From positions 992,001 to 1,056,000 of the forward strand of contig NZ_JQNQ01000001.1 of the NCBI RefSeq assembly GCF_000745315.1: 64,000 bases of DNA, given 5' to 3'. The notes under the pieces are model-generated. The model was not told the DNA's origin. It made no database searches and saw only the letters and a program-made list of their open reading frames with translations. Both the position numbers and the translations under genes were made by a program. Source of the stretch: Salegentibacter sp. Hel_I_6. Lineage in GTDB: Bacteria > Bacteroidota > Bacteroidia > Flavobacteriales > Flavobacteriaceae. Positions 1-7,420 of this stretch are shown here, one piece after another. Within the stretch, counting starts at the first letter, position 1; each line of letters begins with the position of its first letter.

Positions 1-1037
1 CTTCCATTTGTTACCGCATCTTGAATTGCATTATCTATATCGATATTAGTAAAACCACAAGGTGCAAGGGGAAAAGACCAAGAATTACTTAACACGTCCG
101 CTCCATTATCAACAGCCCATTGTATTCCGTCAGCAATATCACCATTAGTAGTCCCTCCAGCAAAAATATTTACAGAAAGCAGGTCGACCTCGGGTGCCAC
201 ACCGCGTAATCCTATATTATTATGTGAAGCTCCAATAACTCATGCGCAGTTCATCCCATGGGTTTCATTATTCACTTCAGGTTCTCCATTGCCATTGTTG
301 GCGGGTGTAACCCCCCCAACCAATCGACCTTCAAAGTCATCATGCTCTTCAAGACCCTGGTCAAAAACAGCCACAGTTATATTACTGCCCAACGTTATTT
401 CCCAGGCTTCTGGCGCGTTGCAATCTATATCATTAACTCCTGCAACTCCGTCAATAACCTGTCCGGTATTGTGCAATTGGAATTGAAGGGGATAAAGAGG
501 GTCATCTACCTGGTTTACTTCTTTTGGAATATAAAAATCGGGAATAGAAAATTCCGCAATCCCCGCTTCATAAATTTTATTGGCAATTTCTAGAACTTTA
601 TCAACATTTTTTATAGAAATTCTCAAAACACCATACTTTTCTTCAATTCCATTTAAATTACCTTCTCTTAAAATATCAAATAATTCTTCTTTTTCCACCC
701 CCTTGCGCAACTTGACTCTAACCATTTTGGTGGGAAACATTTTAAAATCTTCATCAGAATTAATTTTATAAGCTGGGCTTATCTGAGTTTTATGCTGCTC
801 CACATCTTCTTTCATCGAAAAATCTTTCTTCTTTTTTTCAAGAATGAAGAATCCTTTTCTAGAAAATGATTCTGTTTTCTCAAAACCGGATTTTACTGTC
901 ATTGAAGGTTCTTCAAAAAGTATATAAGATTCCTCTGAAAAATGAATTTCAATTTTCTCACTACCATTATAATAATAATTTTGTCCATTTATAGTGATAG
1001 AAAAAAACACAAATAAAAGAATGTAAAAATTTTTCAT
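1..1037 (-). pseudogene. Subtilisin-like (S8) serine protease, interrupted by an in-frame TGA; runs off the window
   Basis: Secreted protease of the S8 subtilase family. The first 265 codons encode a signal peptide (about residues 1-19, ending NGQ), a long N-terminal region without a recognised domain, and the start of the S8 catalytic domain with the catalytic Asp at about D226 (VAVFDQG) and the catalytic His at H260 (THGMNCA). The next codon is TGA at 240-242. After it the same frame stays open to base 1 and reads VIGASHNNIGLRGVAPEV and then NGADVLSNSWSF, which is typical S8 sequence. In the family a Gly normally follows at this point, so GGA to TGA is the simplest explanation. The Ser of the triad lies outside the window. 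It follows the lipoprotein at 1066-1524 by 28 bp on the same strand. It could be a true nonsense mutation or a sequencing error; recoding is unlikely. Confidence 0.85.
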
Positions 1038-1065
1038 ATTTTGAGATTTAAGATTATAAAGAAGG

Positions 1066-1524
1066 TTATTTTTTTTTAATTGAAGTCAATACAATTTCAC
1101 CATGAGCATAAATAACAGGAGTAGCTTTTATATCACATATTTGTTTAATATTACCTGAAAACTCTATCTCAATTGAGTCTCTGACATCTTCCTTTTCTTT
1201 TAAATAATCAAATTCCTCTCCTATAAAATTGTCATTACAAACAATAAAATAGGTCTCACACATAGAGCATCCCATAGTTTCACGGAAGATCCAAAAACGA
1301 TTTTTATATTCTTCCTCATCATAATATTGAGCAGATTCATCAGGATGTTTAAAAAATAAGGTGCCACCTGTTTGTTCTTCCATTGGTATAGCATTTTCTT
1401 CACTTGGCACAGTAAGTATCGTTTCTGATTCACAACCACATTCTGGCACGGCCGCATCATCTTTTTTACAGCTATTAAACAGGATAATCATAACACAAAA
1501 AATACTATAGTAAAAACCTCTCAT
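1066..1524 (-). CDS. Small lipoprotein of unknown function
   Basis: Predicted lipoprotein of 152 residues. Residues 1-18 form a short hydrophobic signal that ends in a lipobox (LFNSC, Cys19), followed by KKDDAA, so the mature protein should be lipid-anchored. The mature part is acidic and Cys-containing, with a CGC motif shortly after the anchor and a CSMC motif near the middle; these could form disulfides or bind a metal. I recognise no family. It lies 28 bp upstream of the broken S8 protease on the same strand and could be co-transcribed with it, perhaps as an inhibitor or partner, but nothing in the sequence shows that. Confidence 0.7.
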   Translation of the reverse strand: MRGFYYSIFCVMIILFNSCKKDDAAVPECGCESETILTVPSEENAIPMEEQTGGTLFFKHPDESAQYYDEEEYKNRFWIFRETMGCSMCETYFIVCNDNFIGEEFDYLKEKEDVRDSIEIEFSGNIKQICDIKATPVIYAHGEIVLTSIKKK

Positions 1525-1745
1525 ATAATTAAATTAGATTGAACAACTAAGGTTGATTTAAAAAATAAAACCGCCTAAATCACATTAAATATATATAATT
1601 ATCATGTTTTTTACACTATAAATAAAGATTGCAAAAGGATTAAAAATCCATCTCTTTCTAAAACTATAGAAGAAATTCCCTAAAATAATGTTCAATATAA
1701 AACCTTGTCTTGGATTTAAACAGGGGAAAATTCCCCTTTTACTAT

Positions 1746-1958
1746 ATGACACTTTACGAATTCAAATCATTACCAGAGCAAGAGCAATATCCAAAACTTT
1801 TTAATGAAGGTGAATTTACAACCTATAGGCTTGAGCCAAACGCTAGATTTGCCTTGTATGATTTAGAAAAATTCTTTGTAGAAGTTGAGTATGAACCTAA
1901 GAGTAATAAAATTGTAAATAAGTTTTGTAGATGGTCGAAAATTGGAGTTATATTCTAA
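1746..1958 (+). CDS. Small conserved-looking protein (70 aa), function unknown
   Basis: A soluble 70-residue protein beginning MTLYEFKSLPEQEQ and rich in Glu, Tyr and Phe. I chose the ATG at 1746. An alternative start 36 bp upstream would add a low-complexity N-terminus that does not look like protein. Small proteins that open with MTLYEF or similar are, as I remember, scattered through Bacteroidetes genomes without a known role; I cannot verify that here. It is convergent with the HTH gene at 1997-2302. It has no signal peptide or membrane segment. Confidence 0.55.
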   Translation: MTLYEFKSLPEQEQYPKLFNEGEFTTYRLEPNARFALYDLEKFFVEVEYEPKSNKIVNKFCRWSKIGVIF

Positions 1959-1996
1959 ATTTAAACCATTACACTGGAAGGAAAGTTTATGAAACT

Positions 1997-2302
1997 CTAT
2001 TTTAGTTTATATGAATCGTCCAGTTCACGACCATATAGCCTTTCAACTTCTTTAAAAAATTGGGAAAGCTTCATACCTTTATAAAAACATATAGTGCTTA
2101 AAGTGTATACCGGAATGTGATAACCATCCGGTCTTCCCAATATTTTTTCTACAGTATGATAATGTATACCAAATTTATCTGCTATTTTCATAGGCTTTTC
2201 CTTATCAAAACCTTTAAAGATATTTTCTCGGATATACTTACACACGTATTTATCAACGTTATAAACCCTCTTTTCTTTTTTAATACGTTTTTTATCAGGC
2301 AT
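1997..2302 (-). CDS. Small helix-turn-helix protein
   Basis: A basic protein of about 101 residues. The central part reads as a helix-turn-helix (MKIADKFGIHYHTVEKILG), and the last third (STICFYKGMKLSQFFKEVE) resembles the C-terminal part of Cro/C1-type DNA-binding domains in Bacteroidetes. It is probably a transcriptional regulator of a neighbouring or mobile gene; the target is unknown. I start it at the ATG at 2302; the codon before it is a TTG that could also initiate. It is convergent with the small gene at 1746-1958 and divergent from the non-coding RNA candidate downstream. Confidence 0.6.
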   Translation of the reverse strand: MPDKKRIKKEKRVYNVDKYVCKYIRENIFKGFDKEKPMKIADKFGIHYHTVEKILGRPDGYHIPVYTLSTICFYKGMKLSQFFKEVERLYGRELDDSYKLK

Positions 2303-2440
2303 CAATACAAAAGAAAAGAGATTTATATAATTTTTACAGCACGATAGTGCTATTAAAATAATTTATATTATATTTGATTTTATAAATTATTTTTGCGAAA
2401 CTTCTTAAAGTAAAATATTAGAAGCATTCGCTTTGAATCT

Positions 2441-2570
2441 CGAATCGAAAACTGGTAATTTTTAGTACACGAGATGATAAGTGAAGTGCTCACGACCCGG
2501 GCGTGGGCTCACTTATTGTGTACAAGGTATACCAGTACCGCGATTCGATAAGTTGAGACACGCCTTTTTT
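2441..2570 (+). ncRNA. Structured RNA candidate: 107-nt nested hairpin plus terminator-like 3' end (possibly 6S-Flavo-like)
   Basis: Five consecutive pairs of complementary blocks nest perfectly: 2441-2447 with 2541-2547, 2451-2457 with 2530-2536, 2465-2470 with 2518-2523, 2477-2484 with 2509-2516 and 2488-2494 with 2502-2508 (one G-U pair), closing a 7-nt loop. Small internal loops separate them. Right after the hairpin, 2548-2564 can instead pair with 2500-2516 and is followed by six T, as in an intrinsic terminator. A TATTTTTG box (2388-2395) fits a Bacteroidetes -7 element. No ORF fills the region. A long irregular hairpin of this size is what one expects of 6S RNA, and Rfam has a flavobacterial 6S family (6S-Flavo), but I cannot run the comparison. 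Alternatives are another conserved RNA or a recombination site. Confidence 0.55.
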
Positions 2571-2774
2571 GTTTTAGCAAACCAGGCCGTTTCTCTTCAT
2601 AATTTTCAAAGTGATTTTCTACAATTTTTTTATGTATCGCAGTACTAACACAATGTTTGGTGGCCAAATCTTATGTCTAATCGTAAGCTTATTGCGGGAT
2701 AAGCAAAAAATTTCATAATCCCGTGGGTGCTGTGATACCCTATATTTTTTTACAGCTTTGGGTTGGGAAACCGT

Positions 2775-2797
2775 CCCCCTAGCCCCCAAAGGGGGAA
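2775..2797 (+). repeat. Dispersed palindromic repeat (C5-TAG-C5-AAA-G5 type)
   Basis: A GC-rich element in an AT-rich intergenic region, with C5, TAG, C5, AAA and G5 blocks that can fold into a tight hairpin. The same unit recurs at 61898-61920 and, in opposite orientation, at 62005-62030. It is a REP-like interspersed repeat of a kind common in Flavobacteriaceae genomes. Confidence 0.75.
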
Positions 2798-2931
2798 CAA
2801 AGGGTGGCTGGTTTGGGAAAATGAGTATTAGGTTTACAATTTCGGCTATAGGGAGCCGGGATTCCCCATAATTTTTTTATAAAAATTACTTCCCCCTATG
2901 GGGAAAGGGGCAATTTGAATTAAGCCAAAAA

Positions 2932-2971
2932 GCCTTCCCATACTAAAGATTGGCGTCTGAGTGGGGAAGGC
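2932..2971. repeat. Hairpin upstream of the first susC
   Basis: An inverted repeat (GCCTTCCCA against TGGGGAAGGC, one extra G) with a 21-nt loop, ending about 46 bp before the susC start at 3018. A smaller palindrome (TTCCCC ctat GGGGAA) lies at about 2890-2903. They could be a leader hairpin or operator for the SusCD-M16 operon, or simply relics of the GC-rich repeats in this stretch. The rest of 2571-3017 shows no gene. Confidence 0.4.
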
Positions 2972-3017
2972 CTAAGCTTAAGTAAAACAATGTTTCACTT
3001 AAATCACACGTAAAATT

Positions 3018-5990
3018 ATGAAAAATAATTACTCGCGCCTTAAATGGGTGGCGCTAATTATTATTGGCGGGATACTCTTCTTTCTGTCCAAAGCTGCACA
3101 TGCAGCAACTACTACCCTGCCCTTTCAACAGGAAATCTCGGGTATAGTACAAGATCAAAACGGCCTTCCCATTCCGGGCGTGAGCATAATAGTAAAGAAT
3201 ACCACACGAGGTGTAGTCACCAACCTGGACGGGGAATATAGCATTACCGCCGCGGCAAATTCCACGCTGGTATTTTCATACATAGGCTCTAAAAAACAGG
3301 AAATGGCCGTAGACGGCCGGACGGAAATTAATGTTCAGCTTGAGGAAGATATTGCCGCCCTGGGCGAAGTGAAAATAAACGCCGGGTATTATACCACAAC
3401 GGAAAGGGAAAGTACGGGTAATATTAGTAAGGTAACTGCCGAGGAGATAGAGTTGCAGCCGGTGGTGAGCCCTATACAAGCTTTGCAAGGGAGAATGGCG
3501 GGGGTTGAGATAATTCCCGGTGGCAGTAATCCTGGTACAGCTTCAACTATACGTATAAGGGGTATTAACAGTTTAAGGGAGGAAGGTAATTTTCCTTTAT
3601 ATATAATAGATGGGGTGCCTATTAATTCAACTCCCATAGAAACCAATTCAATAATCGGAAATGCCGGGTTAGACCCCCTCAATAATATAAACGTTTCCAA
3701 TATTAAAAGTATCGAAGTATTAAAGGATGCCGATGCTACTGCAATTTATGGTTCTAGAGGAGCGAATGGTGTAGTTTTAATTACAACCAAAACAGGTCAA
3801 CATACAGGTACTGGTTTAGAAGCCAGTATTTATACTGGAGTCGCAAGAGTGCCTAATCGACTGGATTTATTGAATACCCCAGAATACCTTAGTGTGCGCC
3901 GCAGAGCTTTTGAAAATGATGGTGTGGAACCTAACGAAAGAAATGCTTATGATTTATTACTGTGGGATCAAAACAGTAATACAGACTGGCAGGAATTTCT
4001 TTTTGGGGGTACCTCAGAGACTACTAATGCCAACCTGGTTTTTTCAGGAGGGAGCGATAACACTACTTTTAGAGTAGGAGGATCTTATTTTTCCCAGGGA
4101 ACAGTTTATCCTGGAGATTATGATTACGAAAAAGTTACAGGAAACTTAAATATTAACCATACCTCAGAAGACGGAAAGCTTAATATAAATGCAAGTCTTA
4201 ATTATGGTGTAGACGTTAATAATCTAGTAGGCAACTTAAACCTAAATTCAGCTATACTTACTTTACCTCCAAATGGCCCAGAAATTTTTGATTCTGACGG
4301 AACATTAAACTGGGAGGATTGGGCTTTGGCAGGTTTAAGTAACCCATTAGAGGGATATTATAACACAAGTACGACCCAAACAAATAATTTAATATCAAAC
4401 CTGGGACTTAACTATGAGTTATTAGAGGGGTTAAAATTTCGAGCCAACCTTGGTTATACTTATTATAATAGTGAAGAATTGTGGAAGTTACCGAGTAGAT
4501 CTTATAGTCCGGATGCTAATTTTCCAAATAATTCTATTCATTTGGATTCCAATCTGAAATCGTGGGTTGTAGAGCCACAGTTAATTTATAATTTCAAATA
4601 TGGGAAACTAGATGTAGAATCCATAATAGGAACAACATTTCAAGAAAATTCAGGTACAAGAACGAACTTTCAGGGAAGCGGTTATGCCTCTGAAGCATTG
4701 ATAGGAAATATCGCAGCAGCTGAATCTATAACAAACGGAAGAATTGATAGGACACAGTATCGATATAGTGCTATTTTTTCGCGAATAGGAATCAATTGGG
4801 ATAAGAAATACTTTTTAAATTTTACAGGAAGGCGGGATGGTTCTTCCCGTTTTGGACCAAACAATCGTTTTGCAAATTTTGGTGCAATTGGAACAGCTTG
4901 GATATTTTCTGAAGAATCCTTTATCAAAGAAAACCTAAGTTTCATTTCGTTTGGTAAATTTAGGGGTAGCTATGGCACAACCGGGAATGACCAAATTGGA
5001 GATTTTGGTTACTTAGATGCTTATGAGGCAACAGTAGGGCCCGGCGGGTTATATCCTACGAACCTGGCGAATCCAGATTACTCCTGGGAAGTCAATAAAA
5101 AGCTCGAATTCGCTATTGAATTAGGCCTGATTCAAGATAGAATTAGATTTGGATTAAGCCGCTATCAGAATCGCTCCTCCAATCAACTTGTTGGGTATTC
5201 GTTACCGTATATCACCGGTTTTACATCCGTCCAGGCCAATTTACCGGCAACAATTCAAAATAGTGGTTGGGAATTGGAAGTAAGTAGTCAATTAATTAAT
5301 AATAACAATTTTAGTTGGCAAACCTCACTTAACATAAGTTTCCCTAAAAATGAATTAGTAAGTTACCCTGGCATTGAACAATCTTCATATGCAAACACTT
5401 ACAGGGTGGGACATCCAGTAAATATTTCCTTATTGTATGATTATACAGGCCTAGATCCTGAGACAGGTTTATACACTGTTAGAGATGTAAATGAAGATGG
5501 AAGTTTCGATTACCGCGATCGGATAGTTGTTTTAGATAGAAATAGAGAATTTTTCGGAGGCATCAATAATAACCTCGCCTATAAAGATTTTTCATTACAA
5601 TTCTTATGGGAGTTTGTAAAGCAAAATGGGAGAAGGTCATTATTTAATGCAGGTCCCAGCAGAAACACAACAAATGATGTTTTAGATAGAAATGCGTATC
5701 AAAGATTTTCTCAATCAGGGTTAGCTACTAATGCTTTCAATAATGTGCTTAATTCTTTATTTCCCGTTCAGGATGCCTCTTTTCTAAGGCTAAAAACAAT
5801 TTCTTTAAACTATAACCTTCCCACCAGTATTACAGAGAAGACTGGCTTACAAAGTTGCCGTCTTTTCCTCCACGGCCAAAATTTGATCACGATAACCCCT
5901 TATGACGGATTAGATCCGGATCAGCCCTTTTCTGAAGGTGCTTTTAATAGTTTGAGAACTGTTACAGCAGGATTACAAGTTAACTTATAA
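3018..5990 (+). CDS. SusC/RagA-type TonB-dependent outer-membrane transporter
   Basis: Outer-membrane beta-barrel that imports a large ligand with energy from TonB, working with the SusD partner encoded next. It has 990 residues: an N-terminal signal segment (about 1-29), a carboxypeptidase-regulatory-like domain (about 42-115, GIVQDQNGLPIPGVSI), then a plug domain (about 125-255) with the typical TRIRGINS, PLYIIDGVPI and ADATAIYGSRGANGVV motifs, then a barrel ending in a hydrophobic strand. It is followed after 10 bp by susD and 16 bp later by an M16 peptidase. That set resembles RagAB-type oligopeptide uptake more than sugar uptake, because no glycosidase is nearby; this is an inference. 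Confidence 0.93.
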   Translation: MKNNYSRLKWVALIIIGGILFFLSKAAHAATTTLPFQQEISGIVQDQNGLPIPGVSIIVKNTTRGVVTNLDGEYSITAAANSTLVFSYIGSKKQEMAVDGRTEINVQLEEDIAALGEVKINAGYYTTTERESTGNISKVTAEEIELQPVVSPIQALQGRMAGVEIIPGGSNPGTASTIRIRGINSLREEGNFPLYIIDGVPINSTPIETNSIIGNAGLDPLNNINVSNIKSIEVLKDADATAIYGSRGANGVVLITTKTGQHTGTGLEASIYTGVARVPNRLDLLNTPEYLSVRRRAFENDGVEPNERNAYDLLLWDQNSNTDWQEFLFGGTSETTNANLVFSGGSDNTTFRVGGSYFSQGTVYPGDYDYEKVTGNLNINHTSEDGKLNINASLNYGVDVNNLVGNLNLNSAILTLPPNGPEIFDSDGTLNWEDWALAGLSNPLEGYYNTSTTQTNNLISNLGLNYELLEGLKFRANLGYTYYNSEELWKLPSRSYSPDANFPNNSIHLDSNLKSWVVEPQLIYNFKYGKLDVESIIGTTFQENSGTRTNFQGSGYASEALIGNIAAAESITNGRIDRTQYRYSAIFSRIGINWDKKYFLNFTGRRDGSSRFGPNNRFANFGAIGTAWIFSEESFIKENLSFISFGKFRGSYGTTGNDQIGDFGYLDAYEATVGPGGLYPTNLANPDYSWEVNKKLEFAIELGLIQDRIRFGLSRYQNRSSNQLVGYSLPYITGFTSVQANLPATIQNSGWELEVSSQLINNNNFSWQTSLNISFPKNELVSYPGIEQSSYANTYRVGHPVNISLLYDYTGLDPETGLYTVRDVNEDGSFDYRDRIVVLDRNREFFGGINNNLAYKDFSLQFLWEFVKQNGRRSLFNAGPSRNTTNDVLDRNAYQRFSQSGLATNAFNNVLNSLFPVQDASFLRLKTISLNYNLPTSITEKTGLQSCRLFLHGQNLITITPYDGLDPDQPFSEGAFNSLRTVTAGLQVNL

Positions 5991-6000
5991 AAACAATATT

Positions 6001-7404
6001 ATGAAGCTTAATAGAATAACCAAACGGGCAATAATGATGCTTTTCATAATTACATTATTCTCCTGTGAGGATTTTGTTGAAATAGATACACCAAATAATA
6101 AACTAGTGAGGTCTGAAGTATTTAATAGCAATGAAACCGCTATTAGTGCTATGACGGGAATATATAACCAACTATATATGTCCTCATTTAGCAATGGTTC
6201 CCGAAGTAGTGTTACTTTTTTATGTGGGTTATCCGCTGATAATCTATCGAATTTAAATACTACAAATCTGCCAAGAATGCAATTTCAAGAGAACGAAATT
6301 TTCCCTGATAATCAACACAACCTAGATTTATGGGCTAGTGCCTACAATATCATTTATTTAACTAATTCATTTCTTGAAGGTCTTAAAAATTCTGAAGGGA
6401 TAGAACTGGAAGTTAATTTACAATTAGAAGGGGAGGCAAAGTTCGTGAGAGCCTTTACCTATTTTTATCTTACAAATTTATATGGGGATGTGCCTCTTAT
6501 TCTAACTACTAATTACCGCAGTAATGAACTAGAACCCCGCAGTCCAGCATCAGAGATTTACCAACAGATCGAGAATGATTTACTAAGCGCTATTGACCTT
6601 ATGGGTATAAACTACCGTGAAGGAGAACGTACTGTTGCAAATAAATCTGTTGCCACTGCATTTTTAGCAAGAGTTTACCTCTACCTCGAAGAATGGGAAC
6701 TGGCTGAAAACTATAGTAAAATGCTAATTGAGGGGGACTCTATGTATGAAATTTTAGATGATCCTAATGCGGTTTTTTTAGCAAACAGTAAAGAAGCTAT
6801 CTGGCAATTATCACCCCTGGGAAGCGGCGGTATCGTCAGTCATACTAACGAGGGTAATATTTTTATTATTGACCCCGTGTTGTCCTTTTTTGCTACTGTT
6901 AAACTGACAAGTAATTTCTTGGAAAGTCTGGGAAGTGAAGATCGCCGTCTTATTGAATGGACAAGCTATAATAGTAGTAGAGATGCTGCTTTCCCCCATA
7001 AATATAAAATTAGAAATAGTAGTGAATTTCCTATAGAAGAGTATTCTATGGCCTTGAGACTGGCTGAACAATATCTAATTAGTTCTGAAGCAAAAGCAAG
7101 ACAAGGTGATCTTTCTGGAGCTATAGAGGATTTAAATATTATAAAAAACAGGGCGGGAACAGCCTTAATTTCTGAAGAAAGTTTGGGGATTACAAGGGAT
7201 GAACTATTAGAAAAAATCATGGAAGAGCGAAGAAAAGAATTGTTTACCGAGTGGGGGCATCGCTGGTTTGACTTAAAACGTACAGGCCAGGCAAGTGCTG
7301 TTTTAGGAGATAATCCCTCTTGGGAAGATACAGATGTATTTTATCCAGTTCCCGCTGAAGAAAGAATGAAAAATCCAAATCTCTCCCAAAATTCGGGATA
7401 TTAA
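6001..7404 (+). CDS. SusD/RagB family surface lipoprotein
   Basis: Substrate-binding lipoprotein that caps the SusC channel. It has 467 residues, a lipobox with Cys22 (LFSCEDF), the helical TPR-like core (for example EAKFVRAFTYFYLTNLYGDVP at about 145-165) and the C-terminal SusD signature (RRKELFTEWGHRWFDLKRTG, about 414-433). It starts 10 bp after susC, so it is in the same operon. The ligand is unknown; the downstream M16 peptidase suggests peptides. Typical length for the family. Confidence 0.93.
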   Translation: MKLNRITKRAIMMLFIITLFSCEDFVEIDTPNNKLVRSEVFNSNETAISAMTGIYNQLYMSSFSNGSRSSVTFLCGLSADNLSNLNTTNLPRMQFQENEIFPDNQHNLDLWASAYNIIYLTNSFLEGLKNSEGIELEVNLQLEGEAKFVRAFTYFYLTNLYGDVPLILTTNYRSNELEPRSPASEIYQQIENDLLSAIDLMGINYREGERTVANKSVATAFLARVYLYLEEWELAENYSKMLIEGDSMYEILDDPNAVFLANSKEAIWQLSPLGSGGIVSHTNEGNIFIIDPVLSFFATVKLTSNFLESLGSEDRRLIEWTSYNSSRDAAFPHKYKIRNSSEFPIEEYSMALRLAEQYLISSEAKARQGDLSGAIEDLNIIKNRAGTALISEESLGITRDELLEKIMEERRKELFTEWGHRWFDLKRTGQASAVLGDNPSWEDTDVFYPVPAEERMKNPNLSQNSGY

Positions 7405-7420
7405 TTATAAATAAAGAATA

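Noticed and set aside
1..1037. Selenocysteine or recoding at the TGA codon
   Set aside because: The expected residue is Gly and no SECIS-like context or selenoprotein family is involved.
2373..2395. Full -33/-7 promoter for the RNA candidate
   Set aside because: The TATTTTTG box is good, but the nearest TTTG is only 11 bp upstream, too close; I keep it only as a -7 candidate.
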